In this document: piece after piece, positions 30,893-41,091 of the stretch | How the letters are laid out: each line of letters starts with the position of its first letter | Position numbering within the stretch: the stretch's first letter is position 1 | Assembly: GCA_963575745.1 (NCBI GenBank) | Contig: CAUYUJ010018871.1 | Location: 545,537-609,536 of the forward strand | From: Prorocentrum cordatum | Lineage: Eukaryota > Sar > Dinophyceae > Prorocentrales > Prorocentraceae | Direction of reading: 5' to 3' | DNA length: 64,000 nucleotides | Program-made: the position numbers and the translations under genes | Notes under the pieces: generated by a model | Databases searched by the model: none | What the model was told of the DNA's origin: nothing | What the model saw: the letters and a program-made list of their open reading frames with translations, nothing else

Positions 30893-32082
30893 TTCCTCCT
30901 CCTCCTCCTCCTCCTGGACGCGTTTCTCATCGACATCCGGGATGCAGCATGAGCGCTTGCAAGAGGAGGAGGAGGAGGAGGAGGAGGTAGAAGAAGAAGA
31001 AGAAGAAAAAAGGAGAGGGAGCGCGGCGACGGGACGAGGGGAAACGGTCGCCGAGGCTGCGCGGCAGGTGCGCGGCTACTTGCAAGGTCGGGGGCTGCCC
31101 TCTCTCCGCGTGCGCGGAGTTGGCGTCAGAGGAGGTTGACGAGAGCCACAACTGGGCGGAGCTGTGGTCCTACCCCCTCTGGGGGGACTCATCGGCTTCG
31201 ATCCCTCTCGAGAGATCGTCGATACAATGTGTTCCCTCGGGGGGTAAGGAACACAGCTCCCCCAGAACACAGCTCCCCCAGTCGATGCTGGTCGGGAAGG
31301 AAGAGCAGGATTGGGAGGATCGCGGTTCGAATTTAGAGGTTTGCAGGCGTTTTCGCCCGCTCGCGTGGGCCACGGAGATGTTTCTCGTCGCCACGGCTGG
31401 GTGCCCACTTGAAGTGCCCAGGAGCAATGTTTTGAGGGGAGAGGAAGAGGGAAGTTGAGGAACAGGTATGTAGGAGGAGGAGGATGAGCAGGAGGAGAGA
31501 CGGGAGAAAGAGGAGGAGGAGGAGGAGGAGGAGAAGGAGAAGGGGACGGGGAGAGGAGGAAGATAGTGAGGAGGAGGAGGAGGAGGAGGAGGAGGGGGAG
31601 GAGTGGGGACCCACGGGAGAGGCTATTCAGCCCACGAGTCGCGTGGCACAGACGCCATCTGGGCAAATACGCGGCAGCAGGAGGAGGGCGCAGGAGCTGG
31701 AGGAGAACGAGGAGGGGGACAGGGAGGTGCGTCAGGGCGGGCGGGGGCCCTGGCCCAGCGAACGGGGCGACCTCCACGGCGTCGGGCCACTGTGGCGGCG
31801 TAGCGAGGGGAGCCATACGGCAAACCACAGTCGAGCGGGGCGCGGACCACTGCAGCACTGGTTCCGCCAGTGGCGGCCACAAGTTCGGCAGAGAGGGTCA
31901 AGGCTGGCCAAGAGGGGGGTGATGGCAGGGGGGAGGGGGAGATCATGGCCCATGATATCTCCCCCGATCTCATGACCCCCCCTCCCTATCTCAATACGTC
32001 CCCTGGTCCCCACTTGGGCCGCGCACGTGCCTCGGGCCATGATTTGCGACCCCCCTCTTGAACGCCCCCTCTGCACGCTCCC

Positions 32083-32119
<37 letters not shown>

Positions 32120-33235
32120 GAAAAGGTGGGTCAGAGGAGGCATGGACAGAGAAAGATGGGTGAGGTTCGAGGGAAGAGCGCGGCTGAAGCAAAAGCAGTG
32201 TGGGACGATGACTGGGAAGCAGACAGGCCCGCTGGGGGACGGCTTCCTCGACGTCTTCGTGGAGGAGGGCTCCCTCGGTATCTCATGAGGAGTGGAGGAA
32301 GGACTAGGAAGAGGCCTTGTAAGCACCAGCTGCCTTTCCCAATGTTCCTTACTAGTGGCTTGTACTCGCTATTCAGACTGATCCCACCACGCCAGCGCTT
32401 GCACTGCGGGGATATTAGGGCTCCTGGTCCAGGAGCTGGGGTTTGAGTTATTATAGGAATCAGGTCCTCGTGGCATCGACAGAGCATTCGACGCAGGGAT
32501 AAATTCGTTCAGAGGGCCTCCGCGCGGAGAAAGAACAAGTTGCCAGAAGCAAATAAGTTTGGAGTCCATTCACCCCCACCTCCCCACTTGGAGGATTCTT
32601 GAATTGCTGTCCTCATCATCATCCTTCTGTCATTCATCTTGCTCTTCCTGTTGCTCCTCCTGCTGCAGCTCCTGTTCCTCTCCTCCCGGTCCCATGATGC
32701 GTCTTCGGGGTGCGCCCATGAATACATGTCTGCATGTTCGTTTCCAGCGAAAGGCCCGCGTTCTCCCAGGCAATTTCTGAGTCGAACTCCACGTTCTGTC
32801 GAGTGGGGAGGGAAGGTGGGGCAAGAGAAGGGGGAGATGGGGAGTGTAGGAGGGAGGAGGGGAGGGGACGACAGGAAGTATGGAAGAGTGGGGGCAGGAG
32901 CAACAAAAAAATCCGACGAGTCGTTGGCACGAGCGCGCACGAACGCAGGCAGGGGTGCTGCGGCAAGTAAGCGCCCGCTTGACCAGCCCCCTGTGCACTG
33001 GAGCCAACCCGCACGTGTGCGCGAGTAGCACGAGCGCCAGCCAAGCAGGGCCCCCGCTCGCCGACCTGAAAGCCACGTCTCGCTGCAGCCCATTGAGACT
33101 GGAGCCCGGCAGGCCCAGCCAGCCAAAGTCACCAAACGTTACGTGCAGTCTATGGCCTTTTTGCTATGTGAAAGTCGCACGCGGGGCGCCTGCTCGCAGA
33201 CATCACCCCGCAAGCTCCCACTCCTCCACTGTTGT
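30893..33235. other. Microsatellite-rich intergenic sequence
   Basis: (AGG)n at 30964-31015, AGG/GAG at 31475-31605, (GA)n at 32089-32116, CTC/CTG triplets at 32640-32700. Open frames between them (31320-31460, 31620-31975, 32880-33200) show no recognisable domain. Confidence 0.45.
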
Positions 33236-33396
33236 TCCTCTTCCTCCTCCTCCTCCTCCTCCTCCTCCTCCTCCTCCTCCTCCTCCTCCTCCCCCTCCCC
33301 CTCCTCCCCCTGCTCCTCCTCCTCCTCCTCCTCTCCCCTCCTCCTCCCTCCTCCTCCTCCTCCTCCACTGTTGTTCCTCCTCCCTCCTCCTCCTCC

Positions 33397-33431
<35 letters not shown>

Positions 33432-33455
33432 CTCCTCCTCCTAATCCTCCTCCTC
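33236..33455. repeat. (CCT)n microsatellite
   Basis: Interrupted cctcct repeats that replace or bury the 5' part of the putative Copia LTR. Confidence 0.95.
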
Positions 33456-33460
33456 CTACT

Positions 33461-33610
33461 CGAACGGTAGGTCCTCCTGCTTCGCCTGCTTCTCATCCTG
33501 TCTTTGCCACAACCGCGTTGGACACACGCTATACATCTTTCCACAGTCTCCTTCTTACGGGAAACAATAGCTCCCTTTCCCACTCCCTTTTCCCAATCCC
33601 CATTTCTCGT
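33461..33610 (+). repeat. Putative 5' LTR remnant
   Basis: tcgaacggtaggtcctcctg and the next 14 bases match 55971-56004 at about 30 of 34 positions, with looser similarity after (acacgctatacat vs acacgctctacat; gggaaac). It ends directly before a tRNA-like primer site. The rest of the LTR is not recognisable upstream. Confidence 0.4.
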
Positions 33611-33622
33611 TGGTAGCGGAGC
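33611..33622 (+). other. Putative primer-binding site (initiator tRNA-Met)
   Basis: tggtagcggagc is complementary to a tRNA 3' end ...GCTCCGCTACCA. An acceptor stem of the AGCGGAG type is characteristic of eukaryotic initiator tRNA-Met, the usual Copia primer. It sits immediately downstream of the putative LTR end. Confidence 0.4.
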
Positions 33623-34470
33623 AGGTTCGCCCCCACGGCCGCCATGTCCCGCTTCGCCTCGATGGCATGGTTCTGACCCCCCGTCGCTCAACATCGCGAC
33701 GCCCGCAGGAAACGTCATTGATGTGTACGTCAGGGCTGGACCAGTCCATCCGCAGGAACACCACGTCGTGCCGCTTTACATCCCGCCCGTTCTACATCCG
33801 CCTTCAGCATCATCGCCTTCGTGCACCTTTTTGCCCCGTCAGTATGGCAGGGGACGTCACTCCAGGGTTCGTCGGGGCATCCGCCCATCCGCCAGGGTCA
33901 GTGGCCAAGATCGTGCGCAATCAGTATTTCATCACTGAGAACACTTCCGAGATCTACAAAGGCCGCTTTGTGACCCATCCCGGGCATGTCTGGACTGTGT
34001 CCAAGCAGTTCGCGGGCCCCTAAGTGTCAGTCCTAGTTGCCAAGAGGAAAGGGAACGCGATCATCCCATGCACATTCACGAGCTTGGCAGGCACAGGCTC
34101 GCGGATCCCCACGTCCGACCGCGCCCGCGTGCTGGCCAGATCCCACGAGCACTCGAACGACTTGGAGGACCACATCATTCCAGCGATCAGCCAGCTCAGC
34201 TACCCAGCGGCGCAGACATTGGAGCAGCAGGCGGGGCCGCTCCACCACCCGCGCCCGCAGAGGGTCAGGGGCCAGCTCATCCTCCAGCGCTAGAGCTCAT
34301 GACGCTGGTTCGGGAGATTGCGTCGCTCGACCAGGGATCCGAGCTAGTCCAGCATCGGGCGCAGAGCCTCGTCGAACAGCACTACGAGTTGCCGACGCAG
34401 CAGCAGGCAACCCAACGCCCCCAGACTGGACTCGCCTCGACGCGACTACCTCCGCACGAGCACATCGCAG
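33623..34470 (+). pseudogene. Copia gag-like region, interrupted
   Basis: From about 33840 frame 1 reads FVGASAHPPGSVAKIVRNQY and FVTHPGHVWTVSKQFAGP, a TAA at 34021, then VAKRKGNAIIPCTFTSLAGT and HEHSNDLEDHIIPAISQLSY to 34290. The protein-like character continues straight through the stop, so the stop is a mutation. Frame 3 continues with LVREIASLDQGSELVQHRAQ. I infer gag from position only (after the primer site, before the integrase zinc motif). Confidence 0.4.
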
Positions 34471-34482
34471 CGACTCGCATGA

Positions 34483-34740
34483 AACACATTGCGGGAGCTT
34501 CGCAAGCAACACCTCCGCTGGTGGCCCGCCACCTGGCAGGAGGTGGCACGAGCACTATGAGCAGCCAACATGCCACAGGACATCCTCAACTTGATCCACA
34601 CAGCGGTCAACGACTGCAGGGGGCGTCGCAAGTGACTACTGCCAGCACGCCGGACCACCCTTACACTCCGCATGTCGACACGATTCAACCATCACACCGA
34701 GTGCGATATCCTGCTTAGTTTATATCAAAAAAAACGTCAT
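34483..34740 (+). pseudogene. Copia pre-integrase zinc-binding domain
   Basis: Frame 1 reads LRELRKQHLRWWPATWQEVA, a stop, MPQDILNLIHTAVNDCRGRRK, a stop, then MSTRFNHHTECDILLSLY. This matches the H..H...C..C pre-integrase pattern of dinoflagellate Copia polyproteins, in which R-x-x-H-x-x-W-W-H precedes an N/D-C-R-x-C-R-K-W block. Here one His is Pro and the second Cys is Arg, and three TGA codons interrupt it. Clearly dead. Confidence 0.6.
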
Positions 34741-34796
34741 GTGCGTTTGTTTCGCGTTTTCCAGTTCGGGCTCTTGTCCAGCTGGAAACGCTTTGT

Positions 34797-35407
<611 letters not shown>

Positions 35408-35413
35408 GGCCGC

Positions 35414-36240
35414 TTTAACACGAACCAGGCTCTACAAGGGCCGCATGATCACCAGCCTGATCTGTCGCGCCTCGCGGTGGCGCAATGGCCAGGAGGTCGC
35501 GGCCGAGCGCGACTCGGCGCTGCTTGCCGCTATCGACCGCTCACGGGCCCAGCCGCTCGGCTTGGCGGAGACATTGATAGTGGACAGCGAGGGCGGGATA
35601 GCCTCTACGCACTTCTCGGAAGAGATGACGAGGAGAGGAGCACAGGTTGACAAACGCGCTCCGCGCCAGCACGCTCGCTTCGCCGAGCGGCGCGGGGCCA
35701 TGCTGCGACAGGCACTTCGCGCCACGAAGGAGCAGCGGAGCGCGAAGGCATCGCAGCGAACTTCGACTCCGCGCGAGCACATGCCATCTTCGCCGGAAAC
35801 AGCCTCACCCACGTGGGCGGCGTTACGCCATGCAACGTCGTCTTCGGACAGCAGCCGCCAATGTTGTCGCCGCTCCAAGCAGACGAACAGGGCGAGGCAT
35901 CCGGCGACTGCGTCGCTGGCGCCGAGCCTCCTTCTGGCGGGGAGCAGCCCAGCCGACGGCAGTGGCGCGTCCGAGAGATAGCCCCGCAACGCATCATCGA
36001 AGCCACGTCGATCGCACGCGCCAACCGCGCCCTCAGGACCCGCACCACCGAGCCCGGGGAGGGCCGCTCCAACACGGGCGACCAGGCGGAGATCCACGGG
36101 CCGCCATGAACCAAGGATGCGCCAGGCTGGGCGGGCCCTGGGACAGTCACGCCTGTAGACCTGGCTCGAGACCAGGTGGTGGTCAAGTACCGCCGAGACG
36201 AAATGGTCTGCAGACAGACTGCATCCGGGCCTTCATCGGC
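35414..36240 (+). pseudogene. Copia integrase core and C-terminal domain
   Basis: Frame 3 gives ICRASRWRNGQEVAAERDSA, then LAETLIVDSEGG (second catalytic Asp region) and RAPRQHARFAERRGAMLR (the QHA..ERRGA..LR block containing the catalytic Glu). Frame 2 continues from 35748 with EGIAANFDSARAHAIFAGNS, THVGGVTPCNVVFGQQPPML and the WRVREIAPQRIIEATSIARA helix. A TGA at 36107-36109 sits in frame just before TKDAPGWAGPGTVTPVDLAR, the SH3-like C-terminal block. At least one frameshift and one stop. Confidence 0.75.
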
Positions 36241-37035
36241 GCCGTCTTCGACGAGGTGGGCACTGGCATGGCGCAAGCAGGCTTGGCCTGGGACCGCGTA
36301 GAGGACTGCCTGGGGCACGCGGCGCCCGGCTCCAGGGCCCGGACCATCGCCCAGTGGGGGGGCACCACAGACTTGCAATTCACGGAGCAGGCGCGACAAC
36401 GCCCGGGCGCCCTCGAAGCCCTGCGCCATTTGCCCCGCAATGTTTTCAATGACTTGGCGTTCGCGCTTCGCGACTCATGCGCGGACAGAGAAGTCTGTTG
36501 GCAACTGGCCCCGATGCACCCGCAGCCTGGCAATGCGTCGGCCCCCTCGGAACCCTCAACGACGTCACGTTCGACGCCCGCCAGCTCACCGGCGAGCATT
36601 GGGCGATGAGCTGTTTATCTTGGGCGATGAGCTGTTCACGGCGCCAGAACGCTCGGCGACTGCGCCATCGACGCCCCCGAGGACACCGCGAGCACCGCCG
36701 AGCGTAGATCGCCATCAGCCCCGCTGGCTATGCCAGAGGAGACCGACAGCGACTTCTCCGGCCACGTCTAACATGACGCGGCAGCCTAGCCTAGCGCGAA
36801 GTGGAGGGGGCAGAAGATTTGACCCAGGAGCTGGAGGAGGTGGAGAGCGCCAGCAGCCGACGCGAGACCCCCGCTGCCGTCGAGCACGCCGCGCCCGACC
36901 CAGGCCGCAAGCCACGCGAGCGGCCGCCGCGCCTCGAGGCGCAACGCCAGCGTCAGAGCATCCACGCGCAATGCCACCACTACTTGCGCTGGGCCCCCCT
37001 GGGACGGCCACGCCACGCGAGAGAAAAGGGACGAT
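36200..37035 (+). pseudogene. Copia pol spacer between integrase and RT
   Basis: Frame 1 from 36200 reads DCIRAFIGAVFDEVGTGMAQ, then VFNDLAFALRDSCADREVCW, until a stop at 36607-36609. The position after the integrase C-terminus matches the variable Copia linker. The following 400 bp is Arg/Pro-rich in all frames and probably degraded. Confidence 0.4.
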
Positions 37036-38126
37036 GTGCGAAGACATGTGGAGTTGTATCTTGGCCCGGGGGTGCGCGAAGCATTCCCACGCTTCAACGA
37101 GTCTGGGCCCGGCGACTGCGTCGACGGCCCCCCTCAGACAGCCGCGCCCAACGCGCATGCCGCCGCCGAGACCGCGGTCATCAAGCGCGACGCCGACCTT
37201 CTGTCCAACGAGGAAGAGTCGAGGCTGACGAAGGAGGTCGCAGCGGCCATCTTCGAGGAGCTCACCATCTGGGCCAAGTACAAATTATCCGAGAGGCGGC
37301 CGCCCAGAGGCGCCCAACACGCCATGAACTTCAGACGTGCTTTCAAGTGGGCATCGGAAAGGGTCAGACGGCAAGACCGCCGGGACCACCCGGCGCCGCG
37401 CGGCGTTGAGGGGCTGCCGCGACATGGGCGCCGGAGCCCTGGAGACGTTCGCTGGGACTGCGAAGCGTGCGCCACAGCGCCCGCGATCCTCAGCGGCGGC
37501 GAGCCGCCCCGACTGGGCGCGCGTCGCCGCCGAGGTCGAGAAAGCACTCCTGCAATGCATGGCCCACGCAGAGGTACAGCGACAAGGCGAAGCACTCCGA
37601 GAGGTGAACTTCACCTTGCCACCCGGCGGCGCAGCCACCCTCAGGCAGGTGCCTGGCCACGAGAGCTTCGACGAGCGGACAGCGCCTGCGCCCCGTCAAG
37701 CCGAGCTGCAAGGATGCGCCCCGAGCCTTCTGCATGAAGCCCACCCGGGTCACGCGCCCACCTGAGCGCAACATCAAGCCTACCATGTGGGACATGGAGC
37801 TCGAGGTCAAGCGCGCGACGTCCGGCGGCTGTGCTGCCAGCGCCTCGTTGCTAGTGCCCATGTTGCTCAAGCACGCCGGCCATCTGAAGGTCGCTGGACG
37901 CACGGAGCACGTCGACAGGCTGACCGGCCACATCGCGAGCGTCTCCCGGAAAATGAAGGGCGACGACGGCGACTTCCACTTGCGGATCGCACCAGCACCG
38001 CAGCGCCGACGGCACAGCGACGCTCGATCAAGACGAGCACATCGGCGCCTGCACACCGATCAGACACGTCGACCTGGCCAAGGGCAAGGCTGACAAGCTG
38101 GCCGGAGATCAGCTTCCCGACTTCCT
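37036..38126 (+). pseudogene. Copia reverse transcriptase, N-terminal two-thirds
   Basis: Frame 1: ESRLTKEVAAAIFEELTIWA and the NFRRAFKW block (fingers). Frame 2 from ~37340: KGSDGKTAG, ALETFAGTAKRAPQR, then AEVEKALLQ, where Copia motif A normally has Asp (ADVKKAFLQ), and GEALREVNFTLPPG. Frame 3: KDAPRAFCMKPTRVTRPPER, then LLKHAGHLKVAG, the place of the catalytic xVDD motif, here AGH. Frame 1 near 38008: TLDQDEHIGACTPIRHVDLA and DQLPDFL. Both catalytic sites are lost. The sequence ends at 38126 in (TC)n and resumes at 54614. Confidence 0.75.
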
Positions 38127-38135
38127 CTCTCTTTC

Positions 38136-38192
<57 letters not shown>
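38127..38192. repeat. (TC)n at the 5' junction of the LINE
   Basis: tttctctctctc repeats begin exactly where the Copia RT reads DFLSL. The matching (TC)n lies at 54281-54540 on the other side. Confidence 0.9.
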
Positions 38193-38193
<1 letters not shown>

Positions 38194-38345
38194 GTCTCGG
38201 CTCGAGAGTGCTCTGCACTCAGACCGCAGCCACGACGCGAAGCGCCCCGCCTCGGAGTCAGACTCCCAGGCCTCGCGAGACCGGAGGGGTCCCAGCAGGA
38301 CCCTACTGATTCGCGTCACCTCTCCGCACCAGAGTGCCCGCAGCA
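38193..38345 (+). other. LINE 5' leader
   Basis: Non-coding leader between (TC)n and the ORF1 ATG. No promoter motif could be recognised. Confidence 0.4.
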
Positions 38346-40283
38346 ATGGCCCCCAAGAAGCCGGAGCGCCGTCACTCTTCAAAGCAGCCTCCGAGCTCCC
38401 GCCCCACGCGCCCTGCTGCTGAAGGGTCCCTCCTTCAACGCAAGCAGGACTGCATCGCAGCATTCAGGCAAGCGGGGTCTGACCGCCCCACGGCCGCCTA
38501 TAACGGGCTAGCCGAACTGAACGCGGACGAGCTCCAGGCAAAGTACGACATGCACAAGTCCAACACGAAGAAGCTTGGCAGCGCCCTTATCCGCATGTGC
38601 GCCGCCAACCAGATCAGCTACACGCTCGACCACTACCAGCGCAGCAAGCCTAAGCGCACTGGCGGTGACACATCGCACCCACCATCGGGTTCCGCACGTC
38701 TTCAGGCTGCGGACACCCAATTCATTGCCTTGGACCCTGCCTTTTGGAAGGTCCCTGTTCTTGCCGAACCCACCTCGCCTGACGACGGCAAGACGTACAA
38801 GCCCAGCATCAGCCTCCACGACTTCGAGAGTGGCGAACGGCTGCTGCAACACCACCTCGGGCAGGGCAAGCGAGCCACGGGCCAGCTCGCGATTGCTGTC
38901 ATGGGCCCGAAAAACGACAACTACGTCGGTACCGAGCTCGCCGTCCCCGTCCTGAAGCGCCACCCCAAGGCGCCCAAAGTGGTCCACACGCACGTCCCCG
39001 TGATCGTGTACCAGCTGGGCACCAAGGAGGTCGCCTGCACGGAAAAGGTAGCCGTCGCCACCATCGACCCCGCCGACCACGTCTGCTGGATTCGGGCGAC
39101 CATACACGAGACCGAGGCCATTGCCGCAGTCCCCTCCATGCACCAGGCCTTCGAGGACCAGTTCTCGGGAGGTGCCCCCGTGAACGGTGGTCCACGCGCC
39201 AAGGGCCCTTTTCGAGGCGACTCCGCTCCACAGGACAAGGCGCGCCAAAAGCACAAGGAGTCCAAGAAAGACGCTCGCCGCCAGGAGCTCGATGGCCAGC
39301 TCCACGACACCTTCAAGGCCCTCTTCCACGGCAACTTTAAAGCCGTCACCATCCTCGAACCCTGCAAAAGCCTAGGCAGGTTTGGATCGGGCGTCGGAAA
39401 GAGGTCCCTGGCTGCCACCTTCGGCGTCAGTCTCCAAGCGGTCGACAAGGTCCTGGCGGGATCAGGGCAACTCGGTGCCACCTACGACCTCAGCAACGTA
39501 GGTGCAGACGAGCCCACCGCCGACAAGTATCAGACCGTGTGGTTCCCTGAGGACCAGCCCATCACGATGGCAGACGCGTTCCAGAAGTCGGTGGAGCTCA
39601 AGGCCCTGGGAGTCGTCAGGCACGGCAAGTCAGGCCTGCTGGGGATCCGTGTTCCGCGGGGGTCTGACGTCGCCAAGGCCGCCGCTGTCAGCATCCGCGG
39701 CTGCGAGGCCACCCTCGCCAAGACGCGCTACCGCATCACTGGCATTGCGTCACGCCACGCCACGCTGACCCAGCTCGCCAAGACTCTCACGGGCCCGTCC
39801 GTCAAATGGGACTGTGAGGTCTACCACACCGCCTGGGACCCAGCCACTGCGGCCCAGTTTGCCCTAGTGCGCGCCCATCGGCCCCCACTCACCTATACGG
39901 TGCAGGTCGCGGGGTGCTCCATCCCGTGGAGCATCGCCGAGGCCCCGCTGGCTGAGGTGGCGCCGAAGCGGGACAACGTTACCATCGTCACGCCTACCAC
40001 CATCACAGAGCCTGCGACGCCGCCAGCCGGTGGTGGCGGCTTCAGCCCCGCCACCGGCACACTCCTCACCAAAGCGGCCCAGAGCCCCTACCTCCACGAC
40101 CTCATGACTGCCACGCCCAAAGGCAAGGGCGTCGCACCGCTCCTGACCCCCAAGGAGGAGCCTTTAGCCAAGCGCCACCGATCCTCCAGCGGGAAACGAG
40201 ACGCCACGCCGCCCGCAAGGCCACCCCGCGCCCCAGGCCGCAGCTCCTTCTGCGCCCCCTCACGGCACGGACGGAGCCGCTGA
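38346..40283 (+). CDS. LINE ORF1 protein, main part
   Basis: The ATG at 38346 (MAPKKPERRHSSKQPP) is the first Met; the frame also allows a GTG at 38334. About 645 residues: a basic tail, then an alpha/beta region (~120-290) with PVIVYQLGTKEVACTEKVAV and CWIRATIHETEAIAAVPSMH. A Lys/Arg-rich helix (~300-320) and a region with RYRITGIASRHATLTQLAKT follow. Near residue 564 the motif GGGGFSPATG appears. The frame ends in an Arg/Pro tail, but coding clearly continues in frame 1 (next entry), so one base has probably been lost or gained near 40165-40260. The expected role is RNA binding during retrotransposition, by analogy with LINE ORF1; no canonical RRM or CCHC motif is visible. Confidence 0.65.
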   Translation: MAPKKPERRHSSKQPPSSRPTRPAAEGSLLQRKQDCIAAFRQAGSDRPTAAYNGLAELNADELQAKYDMHKSNTKKLGSALIRMCAANQISYTLDHYQRSKPKRTGGDTSHPPSGSARLQAADTQFIALDPAFWKVPVLAEPTSPDDGKTYKPSISLHDFESGERLLQHHLGQGKRATGQLAIAVMGPKNDNYVGTELAVPVLKRHPKAPKVVHTHVPVIVYQLGTKEVACTEKVAVATIDPADHVCWIRATIHETEAIAAVPSMHQAFEDQFSGGAPVNGGPRAKGPFRGDSAPQDKARQKHKESKKDARRQELDGQLHDTFKALFHGNFKAVTILEPCKSLGRFGSGVGKRSLAATFGVSLQAVDKVLAGSGQLGATYDLSNVGADEPTADKYQTVWFPEDQPITMADAFQKSVELKALGVVRHGKSGLLGIRVPRGSDVAKAAAVSIRGCEATLAKTRYRITGIASRHATLTQLAKTLTGPSVKWDCEVYHTAWDPATAAQFALVRAHRPPLTYTVQVAGCSIPWSIAEAPLAEVAPKRDNVTIVTPTTITEPATPPAGGGGFSPATGTLLTKAAQSPYLHDLMTATPKGKGVAPLLTPKEEPLAKRHRSSSGKRDATPPARPPRAPGRSSFCAPSRHGRSR

Positions 40284-40920
40284 ACCGACGGCCGCCCCAG
40301 GACCAGGTGGCCACGACCCCTGGCTTGGCACGGCCGCGGCGGAAGGAGGGGGCCACACCGAAGGCGCCGCTGCCACAGCCGCCGAAGTACCAGGTGACGT
40401 CGTTGACGTCGAGATCCTCTCATCAGGCGATGAATACAGCGAGGCCTCCCACGAACTCAACACCTTCGGCGAGCGCTTCGCATCGGCCTCTAAACCGCCC
40501 GATGCTGCCACGACCCGCATCCAGCACATGGAACAGCAGCACGAGCTACTAGCCACCACGGTGGATAACATGCAGATGCAGCTTGCGGGCGTTCTCTCCT
40601 CCCAGGCCACACTCACGGAGCACGTTTCAGGGCTGGAACGGGGGCTTGCCACCGTCGTCACCCAGCAACAGACGGCAACCGCCGACGCCGCTGCACTGCG
40701 CGGCGACATCCAGACCCTCCTCGGGCACCTCACGGGAGGCACCATCCACCTGCCACAAGCGGCCACTCTGGAAGTTAAGAAGGAGGAAGCCGCAGCGGCC
40801 GCCGAGCCCGCGGCAGCCTGCAGTGCGACCGACCAGCCAGGCCAGGCCACCCCAGGGACGGGGCCCCCAGGGGCCGACAAAGGCAAGGACAAGGGTCGGG
40901 CCACCCAGGACCCATATTGA
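40162..40920 (+). CDS. LINE ORF1 C-terminus with coiled coil (frame +1)
   Basis: Frame 1 is open from 40162 to the TGA at 40918-40920. It carries an acidic stretch (DVVDVEILSSGDEYSEAS), then heptad-rich MEQQHELLATTVDNMQMQLA and HVSGLERGLATVVTQQQTAT, a likely trimerising coiled coil, and an Ala/Pro/Lys tail. It follows ORF1 after one frame change; an independent start (ATG 40528) is possible. Coiled coils are common in LINE ORF1 proteins. Confidence 0.5.
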
Positions 40921-41091
40921 AGGTGCCTCAGAGAGCCCGCCTCAGCCCTCCGAGGAAGCGCCTTCAGAGGCACCGCTCCCCTCTTCGCGTCGTATCTCTT
41001 TCTTGTTACCTCATGTCTGTTTTGGCAGCAGCACGCGCAAGCTCTCTGGTGTAGGGACACCCGTAGTCTTGCAGGGGGCGTGATTGTAGCG

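Noticed and set aside
31325-31345. ggttcgaattt, similar to a tRNA B-box
   Set aside because: No A-box or cloverleaf could be drawn around it.
31930-31975. Palindrome gggggagatcatgg...ccatgatatctccccc
   Set aside because: The arms need a 2-base gap and lie in low-complexity sequence; weak.
36107-36109. In-frame TGA in Copia integrase as possible recoding
   Set aside because: Other stops (TAA, TAG, TGA) and frameshifts occur across the same element, so simple decay is the better explanation.
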